Shown piece by piece: positions 1-7,217 of a stretch of 64,000 nt of DNA. Origin of the DNA: Streptomyces aculeolatus. GTDB taxonomy: Bacteria; Actinomycetota; Actinomycetes; Streptomycetales; Streptomycetaceae. Location: contig NZ_JAINRD010000001.1 of the NCBI RefSeq assembly GCF_020400605.1, positions 914,658 to 978,657 of the forward strand, read 5' to 3'. Below the pieces are notes generated by a model. It had not been told where the DNA came from and ran no database searches. It worked only from the letters and a program-made list of their open reading frames with translations. Each line of letters opens with the position of its first letter. Position 1 is the stretch's first letter. A program made the position numbers and the translations under genes.

Positions 1-1
1 C

Positions 2-958
2 TCACTCGACCCGAACACCGGCATGCTGTCGCTGGCCGCCACCGCCCGCCGCGGCATCGCCGCGGAGCAGCTGTGGGACCACGCGCAGCCGATGTCCGGC
101 GGGCTCGACGTCATCGTCGGCCTCGGCAACTCCGACCAGTCCGCCGGCCTCACCCGCCTCTGGCCCACGCTGGGCCGGGCGTTCGCCGCCCTCGCCGAGT
201 CGCCGCACGGCGGCGCGGACGTGATCGCCGACTGCGGGCGCGTCGGCGTGGACTCGGGGACCGTCGAGCTGTTCTCGCACGCCGCGCTGGTGCTGCTGGT
301 GGCCCGCGCGCTGCCCGAGCAGATCGCGCGGGTACGGGACCGGGCGTCGTCCCTGTCCGCGCGGCTGCACGGCACGCAGCGCGGCGCGGCGGCGCTGGGC
401 ACGCCGCTGATCGGCGTGCTGCTGGTCACCGAGCCGTCCGGCGCCGCGAAGGTCGCCGCGCAGGTCAACGACATGCTCACGGCGTCGCAGTCCGGCGCCC
501 GGGTGCTCGGGGTGGTCGCGGACGACCTCGCGGGCGCCGAGCAGTTGGCGGGGCGGCGGCGCGGGCGCGCGGAGAAGTCGATGCTCGTACGCTCCATCCG
601 CAAGGTCGCCAGCGACCTGCACCAGAACTTCGGCACCTCGCTGCTGGCCGAGCCGGCGGCCGCGGGCGCACCGCAGGCGCCGTACGGCGGCGGGGCGCCG
701 CAGGCACCGTACGGCGGCGGCACCCCGGCCCAGGGGACGGGCGCCGTACCGCAGCAGGGCCACCCCGCCCAGCCGGGCCGGCCCGGACACCCGGCGCAGC
801 AGCCCCACGGCCAGCAGCCCCCGGCGCCGGGCCAGCCCGGCCAGCCCGCCGCCCCCGGTCAGCACCCCGCCTACGGCGCCCCCGGCACCAACCCCGGCGC
901 CAACCCCGGCCCGGGCACCGCGCAGGGCCCCGGCCCCCGCCATGGAGCCGCCCGATGA
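2..958 (+). CDS. CpaE/ParA-like pilus-assembly ATPase, 5' partial
   Basis: The reading frame is open at the left edge, so the gene is 5'-truncated; 318 codons are visible. The ParA-like fold is suggested by a stretch reading ADVIADCGRVG, which resembles the Walker B/switch region of MinD/ParA ATPases. The P-loop must lie upstream of the window. From about residue 222 the protein becomes a disordered Ala/Pro/Gly tail with two tandem APQAPYGGG units. Its stop overlaps the start of the CpaF-type ATPase (ATGA), implying translational coupling in a Tad operon. By analogy with CpaE/TadZ it should help localise the pilus machine at the cytoplasmic membrane. The family call is an inference from context plus the partial motif. 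Confidence 0.75.
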   Translation, partial: SLDPNTGMLSLAATARRGIAAEQLWDHAQPMSGGLDVIVGLGNSDQSAGLTRLWPTLGRAFAALAESPHGGADVIADCGRVGVDSGTVELFSHAALVLLVARALPEQIARVRDRASSLSARLHGTQRGAAALGTPLIGVLLVTEPSGAAKVAAQVNDMLTASQSGARVLGVVADDLAGAEQLAGRRRGRAEKSMLVRSIRKVASDLHQNFGTSLLAEPAAAGAPQAPYGGGAPQAPYGGGTPAQGTGAVPQQGHPAQPGRPGHPAQQPHGQQPPAPGQPGQPAAPGQHPAYGAPGTNPGANPGPGTAQGPGPRHGAAR

Positions 959-2271
959 CCAGCGGACCCGCAGTGGACCACGGCCTCGTCAAGCGCTTCC
1001 GCCAGGAAGCCGGCGACCGGATAGCCCGCCAGCGCCACGAGGACCAACTCGCCGGCGTCACCCCCATGTCCGCCGAGGACGAGCGGCACTTCGCCCGCGC
1101 CGTCATCGCGCAGATCCTGGAGGACTACGCCCGCGCCGAGATCAACTACGGCCGCACGCCGCTGGACGCCGAGACCGAGGAGGCGTACGCGGCGGCCGTG
1201 CACGCGGCCCTCTTCGGCGTCGGCCGGCTGCAGCCGCTGCTGGACGACCCCGAGGTCGAGAACATCGACATCAACGGCTTCGACCACGTCTTCGTCGGCT
1301 ACGCCGACGGCCGCGAGGCCAAGGTCGATCCGGTGGCCGAGAGCGACGAGGAACTCGTCGAGCTCATCCAGATACTGGGCGCCTACTCCGGCCTGTCCTC
1401 CCGGCCGTTCGACTCCGCCAACCCGCAGCTCGACCTGCGCCTGCCCGACGGCTCCCGGCTCTCTGCGGTCATGGACGTCACCCGCCGCCCGGCGCTGTCC
1501 ATCCGCCGTGCCCGCCTCGGCAAGGTGTTCCTCCCGGACCTCGTCGGCAACGCGACGATCTCCGCGGAGCTGGGCTCGTTCCTCACCTGCGCGGTGCGGG
1601 CCCGCAAGAACATCATGATCGCCGGCGCCACCAACGCCGGGAAGACGACGCTGCTGCGTGCGCTGGCCAACGAGATCCCCGCCCCCGAGCGGCTGATCAC
1701 GGTGGAGCGCGCGCTGGAGCTGGGCCTGGACCAGTTCCCCGAGCTGCACCCCAACGTGGTCGCGTTCGAGGAGCGGCTGCCCAACTCCGAGGGCCACGGC
1801 GCCATCACGATGGCCGAGCTGGTGCGCAGGTCGCTGCGTATGAACCCGTCCCGCGTCATCGTCGGCGAGGTGCTCGGCGACGAGATCGTCACCATGCTGA
1901 ACGCGATGTCGCAGGGCAACGACGGCTCGCTGTCCACGATCCACGCCAACAGCTCCTCCGAGGTGTTCAACCGCATCTCGACGTACGCACTCCAGGCCAG
2001 CGAGCGGCTGCCGGTCGAGGCGAGCCAGATGCTGGTCGCCGGCGCCATCGACTTCGTCGTCTTCATCGAGCGCCGCAACCTCTACCACCAGGGCGGCGGC
2101 CTCCAGCGCTCGGTCACCTCGGTGCGCGAGGTCAACGGCGTGGACGGCCGCGTGATGTCGTCCGAGGTCTTCAAGGAGGGCCCGGACGGACTGCTGCACC
2201 CGCACGCGCCGATCCACTGCATCGACGAGCTCATTCCGTTCGGATACCAGCCCAGCGGGGATTGGAGGTAG
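955..2271 (+). CDS. CpaF/TadA-type secretion ATPase
   Basis: Encodes 438 residues of a type II/IV secretion hexameric ATPase that powers assembly of Flp/Tad pili at the inner face of the membrane. Seen directly: a Walker A motif GATNAGKTT near residues 224-232, a VIVGEVLGDEI aspartate box, and a following STIHANSS histidine box typical of VirB11/CpaF proteins. The start is the ATG overlapping the stop of the preceding gene. The stop is itself immediately preceded by a GGAGG that serves as ribosome binding site for the next gene. Length and motif order match the CpaF family well. Confidence 0.93.
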   Translation: MTSGPAVDHGLVKRFRQEAGDRIARQRHEDQLAGVTPMSAEDERHFARAVIAQILEDYARAEINYGRTPLDAETEEAYAAAVHAALFGVGRLQPLLDDPEVENIDINGFDHVFVGYADGREAKVDPVAESDEELVELIQILGAYSGLSSRPFDSANPQLDLRLPDGSRLSAVMDVTRRPALSIRRARLGKVFLPDLVGNATISAELGSFLTCAVRARKNIMIAGATNAGKTTLLRALANEIPAPERLITVERALELGLDQFPELHPNVVAFEERLPNSEGHGAITMAELVRRSLRMNPSRVIVGEVLGDEIVTMLNAMSQGNDGSLSTIHANSSSEVFNRISTYALQASERLPVEASQMLVAGAIDFVVFIERRNLYHQGGGLQRSVTSVREVNGVDGRVMSSEVFKEGPDGLLHPHAPIHCIDELIPFGYQPSGDWR

Positions 2272-2277
2272 CGGCTC

Positions 2278-3198
2278 ATGAACGGCTCGGTCTTCTCCGT
2301 CACGATGGGCTACGGGCTGCTCGCCGGCGCGGTGATCGGCGGCGGTGTCGCGCTGCTCATCGTGGCGATCCGCGGCCTGCCGGCGAAGCCGGAGCACGAG
2401 AAGCAGCAGGAGGGCGAACGGGCCGCGGAGCTGGTGCGGTTCGCCAGCCAGCGGGCGACGCTCGCCGCGGTCGCCGGGCTGCTGGTGCTGCTGCTGACCC
2501 GCTGGCCGGTCGCCGGCCTGGCCACCGGCGTGCTGGTGGCGTTCTGGGACAAGCTCTTCGGCGGCGCCGCCGCCGAGCGGCTGGCGATGAAGCGGGTCGA
2601 GGCGCTGGCCCAGTGGACGGAGTCGCTGCGCGACACGATCGCCGGCGCGGTCGGCCTGGAGCAGGCCATTCCGGCCTCCGCCCGGGCCTCGGCGCCCGCG
2701 CTGCGGCCGCATCTGGACGCGATGGTCGACCGGTTGCGCTCCCGTACGCCCCTGCCGGACGCCCTGCAGCACCTCGCCGACGACCTCGACGACGCCTCGG
2801 CCGACCTGATCATCGCGGCCCTGATCCTCAACGCCCGGCTGCGCGGCCCCGGTCTGCGCGAGGTGCTGGGCGCGCTGGCGAAGTCGGCGCGCGAGGAGGT
2901 CGACATGCGCCAGCGCGTGATGGCGCAGCGCGCCTCCACGCGGCGCAGCGTGCAGATCGTCGTCAGCGTCTCGGTGGCGTTCGTGCTCGGCCTGTCGGTC
3001 TTCAACCGCGGCTTCGTCGAGCCGTACGGCTCGCCGGTCGGCCAGGCGGTTCTGGCCTGCGTCTGCGGGCTGTTCGCGGCCGGCTTCTGGTGGCTGCGCA
3101 AGCTGTCGACGATCGAGACGCCCGAGCGCTTCCTGGCCGGCGCGAAGCAGCAGCCGCAGCAGGTCGCCTTCGTCCGGCCGCGTGAGGAGGTCTCCTGA
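2278..3198 (+). CDS. TadB-like type II secretion F-family membrane protein
   Basis: 306 residues with hydrophobic segments near residues 8-30 and 58-90 and two more near the C-terminus (about 222-240 and 255-275). Between them is a soluble helical region, the arrangement of the T2SSF/TadB platform proteins that sit under the CpaF ATPase. A GGAGG at 2264-2268, inside the end of cpaF, gives a well-spaced ribosome binding site. The stop codon shares a base with the start of the following TadC-type gene. The function as inner-membrane pilus platform is inferred from family and operon position. Confidence 0.88.
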   Translation: MNGSVFSVTMGYGLLAGAVIGGGVALLIVAIRGLPAKPEHEKQQEGERAAELVRFASQRATLAAVAGLLVLLLTRWPVAGLATGVLVAFWDKLFGGAAAERLAMKRVEALAQWTESLRDTIAGAVGLEQAIPASARASAPALRPHLDAMVDRLRSRTPLPDALQHLADDLDDASADLIIAALILNARLRGPGLREVLGALAKSAREEVDMRQRVMAQRASTRRSVQIVVSVSVAFVLGLSVFNRGFVEPYGSPVGQAVLACVCGLFAAGFWWLRKLSTIETPERFLAGAKQQPQQVAFVRPREEVS

Positions 3199-4142
3199 TG
3201 GAGTTCCAGGGTGCGGACACACTGACGTACTCCGTCGTCATCGGCGCGGTGATGGGCCTGGGCATCTACCTGCTCGTACGGGCCATCGCCCCCGGCCGCC
3301 GCGGCGCCGTCGCGACGGTCGCGCGGGTCGACGCGATGCGCGCCCGCGGCTCCGGCCGGACGACGACGTCCTCGCCGCACCAGAAGGAGGAAGGGCGCTT
3401 CGGGGGGCTGCGCGCGCAGGTGGGGGAGCGGGCCGCGGAGTTCTACCTGCGGCAGGGCTGGGAGCAGCGCTCGCTCCGCTCCGACCTGGCGGTGCTGGAC
3501 CGGTCCTGGGAGAGCTTCCTGGCGACGAAGGTGCTGCTGTCCGCGGTGGGGCTGGTCTTCGGCCCCGGCGTGTACGCGCTGATCTCGGTGGCCGGCTTCG
3601 GCCTGAACCCGGTCATCCCGGTCTGGCTCGCGCTGGTCGCCGCCCTGCTCTTCTTCCTCCTGCCCGACCTGGAGGTACGCAGGGACGCCGCCGACAAGCG
3701 CAAGGACCTGCGCCGCGTGGTGGGCGCGTACCTGGACCTGGTGGCGATGAACCTGGCGGGCGGGCGCGGCCTGCCCGAGGCCCTGATGGCCGCGGCCGAC
3801 ATCAGCGACGGCTGGGCCCTGCGCAGGGTGCGCAACGCACTTGCCGACGCCCGGATCACCGGCACCAGCCAGTGGCAGGCGCTCGGCAATCTCGGCGACG
3901 AGCTGGGGATCGAAGAGCTGAAGGACCTGTCGGCGTCGCTGGCACTGGTCTCCGACGACGGCGCGAAGGTGCGCGAGTCGCTGGCGTCCAGGGCGGAGAC
4001 CATGAGACATCGCGAGCTTGCCGAAATCGAGGGGGCGGCAGGCGAGAAGTCGCAGTCCATGCTCGTCGCACAACTACTGCTGTGCGCCGGGTTCCTGGTC
4101 TTCCTGGTCTATCCCGCGGCCATCCGCGTGCTGCAGGTCTGA
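3198..4142 (+). CDS. TadC-like type II secretion F-family membrane protein
   Basis: 314 residues. An N-terminal membrane segment (about residues 9-27) is followed by a basic region, two closely spaced membrane segments near residues 112-160, a cytosolic helical domain and a C-terminal membrane segment ending LVFLVYPAAIRVLQV. This is the T2SSF-domain layout of TadC, the partner of TadB in the inner-membrane platform. TGATG overlap with tadB suggests coupled translation. The pair order CpaF-TadB-TadC is the canonical order in actinobacterial Tad loci. Confidence 0.88.
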   Translation: MEFQGADTLTYSVVIGAVMGLGIYLLVRAIAPGRRGAVATVARVDAMRARGSGRTTTSSPHQKEEGRFGGLRAQVGERAAEFYLRQGWEQRSLRSDLAVLDRSWESFLATKVLLSAVGLVFGPGVYALISVAGFGLNPVIPVWLALVAALLFFLLPDLEVRRDAADKRKDLRRVVGAYLDLVAMNLAGGRGLPEALMAAADISDGWALRRVRNALADARITGTSQWQALGNLGDELGIEELKDLSASLALVSDDGAKVRESLASRAETMRHRELAEIEGAAGEKSQSMLVAQLLLCAGFLVFLVYPAAIRVLQV

Positions 4143-4180
4143 GTCATCCCCCCGCTACGCAGAGAGGACGTAACGACGTC

Positions 4181-4429
4181 ATGAAGAACCGCTTCACCAG
4201 CACCGGACACCCGACGATCGACTTCCTGGTCACCTTCCTGCGCGGCCGCGTGGAGCGGGCCCGCTCGGGCGAACTGGACCGCGGCGCCTCCGCCGTGGAG
4301 TGGGTGATCATCTCCGCCATCGTGGTGGCGATCGTCAGCGCGGTCGCCGTCATCATCAACCGCGCGCTGAGCGACGGTGCGTCGGATGTGGAGGACTGCA
4401 TCCAGAACGCCGGCGCCGACGGCTGCTGA
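4181..4429 (+). CDS. Flp-type prepilin (major pilin candidate)
   Basis: 82 residues; too small to be noticed without its context. Residues 34-41 read RGASAVEW: Gly35 followed at +5 by Glu40 and then a hydrophobic helix. This is exactly the Gly(-1)/Glu(+5) prepilin-peptidase site of class III/Flp pilins. The 35-residue basic leader and about 47-residue mature form fit Flp subunits. The C-terminus carries two Cys (DCIQNAGADGC), unusual for Flp and possibly a disulfide. The ATG follows an AGAGAGG-like site at 4161-4168. It lies between the platform and pseudopilin genes, as expected for the structural pilin. The prepilin peptidase itself is not in the window. Confidence 0.85.
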   Translation: MKNRFTSTGHPTIDFLVTFLRGRVERARSGELDRGASAVEWVIISAIVVAIVSAVAVIINRALSDGASDVEDCIQNAGADGC

Positions 4430-4471
4430 GCCGGCGGCTGACGGGGCGGGCTCACGGGTGGGTTGACGATC

Positions 4472-4981
4472 ATGACGACGACGACACGGCGGCAGGCGCC
4501 GGCGTGGCTGCGGCGCAGGCTCGACGCCTGCCGCGGCGACGGCGGCGGCGGTGACACGGGGCCGGGCAGCGGCCGGCACGGCGTGGGCGGAGGCGACCGC
4601 GGCATGTCCGCGATCGAGTTCGTGCTGCTCACCCCCGTGCTGTACTTCATGATCTTCGCCACCGTGCAGTTCGGGCTGTACTTCTTCGCCGACCACGTCG
4701 CGCAGGCGACGGCGCAGCACGGGGCGCGCGAGGCGCGCAGGACCGCCGAGTCGAACCCGGGCGGCTGGCAGGGCCTGGCCCGGCAGGCGGCGCATGATCG
4801 GCTGAACACGGTCGGCCCGAAGCTGCTCACCAGCCCGGACATCCGGGTGTACGAGGGCGCGGACGACCGGGTCGGGGTGGAGGTGGAGGGCGATGTGGTC
4901 AACGTCTTCCCGTTCATCGACCTCAAGGCGCGGGCGGAGTCGGAGGGGCCGATCGAGCGGTTCGTACCGGACTTGGGATGA
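4472..4981 (+). CDS. TadE-like pseudopilin
   Basis: 169 residues beginning with a basic, glycine-rich leader. Gly44 is followed by MSAIEF, putting Glu49 at +5, then a hydrophobic helix (FVLLTPVLYFMIFATVQFG): the TadE-like prepilin signature. The mature part is a short extracytoplasmic domain. I chose ATG 4472 with GGTGGG upstream; a TTG at 4463 in the same frame is possible. Expected role: minor pilin or initiator in Tad pilus assembly, processed by the same peptidase as the Flp pilin. Confidence 0.82.
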   Translation: MTTTTRRQAPAWLRRRLDACRGDGGGGDTGPGSGRHGVGGGDRGMSAIEFVLLTPVLYFMIFATVQFGLYFFADHVAQATAQHGAREARRTAESNPGGWQGLARQAAHDRLNTVGPKLLTSPDIRVYEGADDRVGVEVEGDVVNVFPFIDLKARAESEGPIERFVPDLG

Positions 4982-4997
4982 CGGGGGACGGGGACGC

Positions 4998-5516
4998 ATG
5001 GCTGTGAACGGGGCGCGCGGCGACCTGGGTGAGCACGGGGCCCGGGCGCCGGAGGGACCGGGAGAGCCGGGGGAGCAGGGGGAGCCGGGCGGGCGCCGTG
5101 ACCTCCGGTCCGACCGGGGGGTGACGACCATCGAGGTGGTGATCCTTGCCCCGGTGATGTTCCTCTTTATCCTCGTCCTCGTCGCGTTCGGCCAGTTGGT
5201 CGACGGCCGCGGCGGGGTCGACGGCGCGGCGCGCGACGCCGTACGGGCCGCGTCCTTGCAGCGCACCGTCGGCGAGGCGCAGCGCGCCGCGCAGCGGGCG
5301 GCGGAGTCGCAGCTGGAGGGCGATGTGTGCACGGGCCCGGTGGACGTGGACCTGTCGGGGGACTTCGCGCCGCCGGAGCCGGGCGAGGCGAGCAGCATCA
5401 TCACGGTCGAGGTGACCTGCGAGGTGAAGGGCCTGGGGATGCTGGGCCTGGACATCGACCCGCGGATGACGGGCTCGTCGTCCGCGCCGCTCGACCCGTA
5501 CAGGAGGGCGGCATGA
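4998..5516 (+). CDS. TadE/TadF-like pseudopilin
   Basis: 172 residues with a long acidic/glycine-rich leader, then Gly41-VTTIE with Glu46 at +5 and a hydrophobic helix (VVILAPVMFLFILVLVAFG). This is the same prepilin cleavage signature as its two upstream neighbours. The periplasmic/extracellular portion contains two Cys residues. The stop overlaps the start of the next gene (ATGA). Best read as the second Tad minor pseudopilin (TadF position). Confidence 0.82.
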   Translation: MAVNGARGDLGEHGARAPEGPGEPGEQGEPGGRRDLRSDRGVTTIEVVILAPVMFLFILVLVAFGQLVDGRGGVDGAARDAVRAASLQRTVGEAQRAAQRAAESQLEGDVCTGPVDVDLSGDFAPPEPGEASSIITVEVTCEVKGLGMLGLDIDPRMTGSSSAPLDPYRRAA

Positions 5517-6007
5517 GGCGCGTACGGACCCTGGCCGCGCGGCTGCGCGACGGCCTTGCGCGGCGGTCGGACCGGCTGGACGAGCGGGGCTCGGGCGCGG
5601 GCGCGGTCATCATCTTCGCGTTCCTGTTCATGGCGCTGGCGGCGTTCGTCGTCGACGGCGGCCTGGCGATCTCGCAGCGCGAGCGGGCCGCGGACATCGC
5701 CGAGCAGGCGGCCAGGTACGCGGCGCAGGACACGGACAAGGAGGCGCTGTACGAGGGCCAGACCGAGTTCGAGGCTCCGATCCGGCACGAGAACTGCAAC
5801 CGCCGGGTGCAGGAGTTCATGGCCCACGTGACGGTCCAGAACGGCGACGTCGAGTCCGCGACGTGCAAGGCAAAGGGCGAGACCTTCGTCGAGGTCGAGG
5901 TCGTCCTCAGCTACCGCCCGCTGCTGACGGGCCTGGCCCTCAGCGGGCCCCTGGAAGCCACCGGCAAGGCCCGCGCCGAACCCCGCACGGAGGTCGGCGA
6001 GCCGTAG
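5513..6007 (+). CDS. TadG-like pilus-assembly protein
   Basis: 164 residues with one N-terminal membrane helix (VIIFAFLFMALAAFVVDGG, residues about 32-50) followed by an extracytoplasmic domain with two Cys. The segment around Gly26 resembles the preceding pseudopilins but lacks Glu at +5, so it is probably not processed by prepilin peptidase. This matches the TadG/RsaB-type 'putative Flp pilus-assembly' family (pattern DGGLAISQRERAADIAEQAAR). Last gene of the translationally coupled Tad series. Confidence 0.8.
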   Translation: MRRVRTLAARLRDGLARRSDRLDERGSGAGAVIIFAFLFMALAAFVVDGGLAISQRERAADIAEQAARYAAQDTDKEALYEGQTEFEAPIRHENCNRRVQEFMAHVTVQNGDVESATCKAKGETFVEVEVVLSYRPLLTGLALSGPLEATGKARAEPRTEVGEP

Positions 6008-6050
6008 GCCGCGCACGTCCGGCGGATCCGAGACCCGAGAGGCAGAGCCT

Positions 6051-6392
6051 GTGAATGAGCCCGAGCACGTCTTCGACCAGGTGCAGATCGGCAAGGGCCT
6101 GCGCCCCCTGGCGCAGCACGGCACGATCACCGTGGACAACGGCACGCTGAACCTCTTCGACTCGAACGGGCAGATCATCGACAGCGGTCCGGTGGCGGTG
6201 GCGGGCGCCGCCATGGTGCGCTTCACGCGCGGCAAGACCGTGGCACTGACGCTGAACGGCACCAAGTACAACGTCTCGCCCGGCTGGGGCAACCATGTCG
6301 GCACGATGGTGCTCCCGGGCACGACCGGCGACGTCAAGGACGCGGCCGCGCTGCTGGTGCACCTCGTGGAGACCGCCGGCGGCCCCGCGTAG
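6051..6392 (+). CDS. conserved hypothetical protein, 113 aa
   Basis: 113 residues from a GTG preceded by GAGAGGCAGAG. The composition is beta-rich (alternating motifs such as GTITVDNGTLNLFDSNGQ and VRFTRGKTVALTLNG), suggesting a small PH-like or beta-sandwich domain, but I do not recognise a characterised family. No signal peptide or membrane segment. It follows the TadG-like gene by 43 nt on the same strand, so it may be the last member of that operon. Confidence 0.72.
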   Translation: MNEPEHVFDQVQIGKGLRPLAQHGTITVDNGTLNLFDSNGQIIDSGPVAVAGAAMVRFTRGKTVALTLNGTKYNVSPGWGNHVGTMVLPGTTGDVKDAAALLVHLVETAGGPA

Positions 6393-6542
6393 CGGGGGCT
6401 GTGGGCCGTACGCGGGAGGCCGTCCTGCCAATCGGGGGAAATAGCCCCTCCTCGGCGAGCTACGCCCCAGACATCGGTCAGATAGTCATACAAACCGGAC
6501 CGAGGCGACCGCCTCACTCCGATCGACTGTCAAGGGGCATCT

Positions 6543-6905
6543 GTGCTGAAGAGAACGAAGACCGCCGTCGCGCTCACCGCGGGAGCCATGGCGCTGGGGC
6601 TGCTGGGCGCGGCCCCCGTCGCCGCCACCACGGCGGGCCACACGCCCGCGATGAAGACCTGGGACGACTGGAGCCACTCGCAGCGCGGCGTGGTGATCGC
6701 CAAGCCCGGCATCCTGATCCGCTCGCAGCCCACCACGGCCTCGCACGAGAAGGGCTTCATCCCGCGCGGCGAGATCGTCTGGATCGACTGCAAGGTCGAC
6801 GGCCAGGACGTGTGGGGCAACGCCATCTGGTACAAGATCAGCTCCCACAACGGCTTCATCGCCGCGCGCTACGTCAAGAACGTGGACCACATCCCGTACT
6901 GCTGA
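6543..6905 (+). CDS. secreted SH3-like domain protein
   Basis: 120 residues starting with GTG. A signal peptide (KRTK, hydrophobic core VALTAGAMALGLLGAAPVAA) ends around residue 28. The mature protein looks like a bacterial SH3 domain (GILIRSQPTTASHEKGFIPRGE, then WYKIS and GFIAARYVKN), a fold often used to bind peptidoglycan. Cys at about residue 80 and the C-terminal Cys may pair. Small exported SH3 proteins of this size are common in Streptomyces; a specific function is unknown. Confidence 0.8.
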   Translation: MLKRTKTAVALTAGAMALGLLGAAPVAATTAGHTPAMKTWDDWSHSQRGVVIAKPGILIRSQPTTASHEKGFIPRGEIVWIDCKVDGQDVWGNAIWYKISSHNGFIAARYVKNVDHIPYC

Positions 6906-7217
6906 CCGCGCGCGGGCACTGCCCGTACGCCCGGGCCGCCGGGGCCGCACCGCAGAACGCGGGGCGGCGCCGGCGGCCTTGCCGTGCGCGCGGGCCCGCC
7001 GCCGCCCCCCTCATGCTGCTCTGCCACCGTGCGCTGCACGGCCGCGGTGACGAGGTCGTGACGATGCAGTCACCTGCCTGGGCTCGACCCCCAAAACGGC
7101 CTTCGGTAACGTCAGGTGGGCAAGTACGGGGACGCCGCCCAGCGGCCTGCGCGCGAAACGCGCGCATCAGGGGGTCGCGGTCCGCGCCGCGCCGACCGGG
7201 AGGGCTCAGGACCAGCG
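6906..7217. other. gene-free stretch before the LysM/BTAD gene
   Basis: About 310 bases with no convincing coding frame. It holds a perfect 8-bp inverted repeat, TGCGCGCG/CGCGCGCA with a 3-base AAA loop, at 7148-7166, about 50 bases before the next start. This could be a leader hairpin or a weak terminator. No clear -10/-35 pair was recognised. Confidence 0.4.

Noticed and set aside
871..3222. Very long minus-strand frames opposite the Tad operon
   Set aside because: Shadow frames caused by high GC third positions of the plus-strand genes. Composition is Arg/Gly/His-rich without domains, and the plus strand has clear family motifs and coupled starts.
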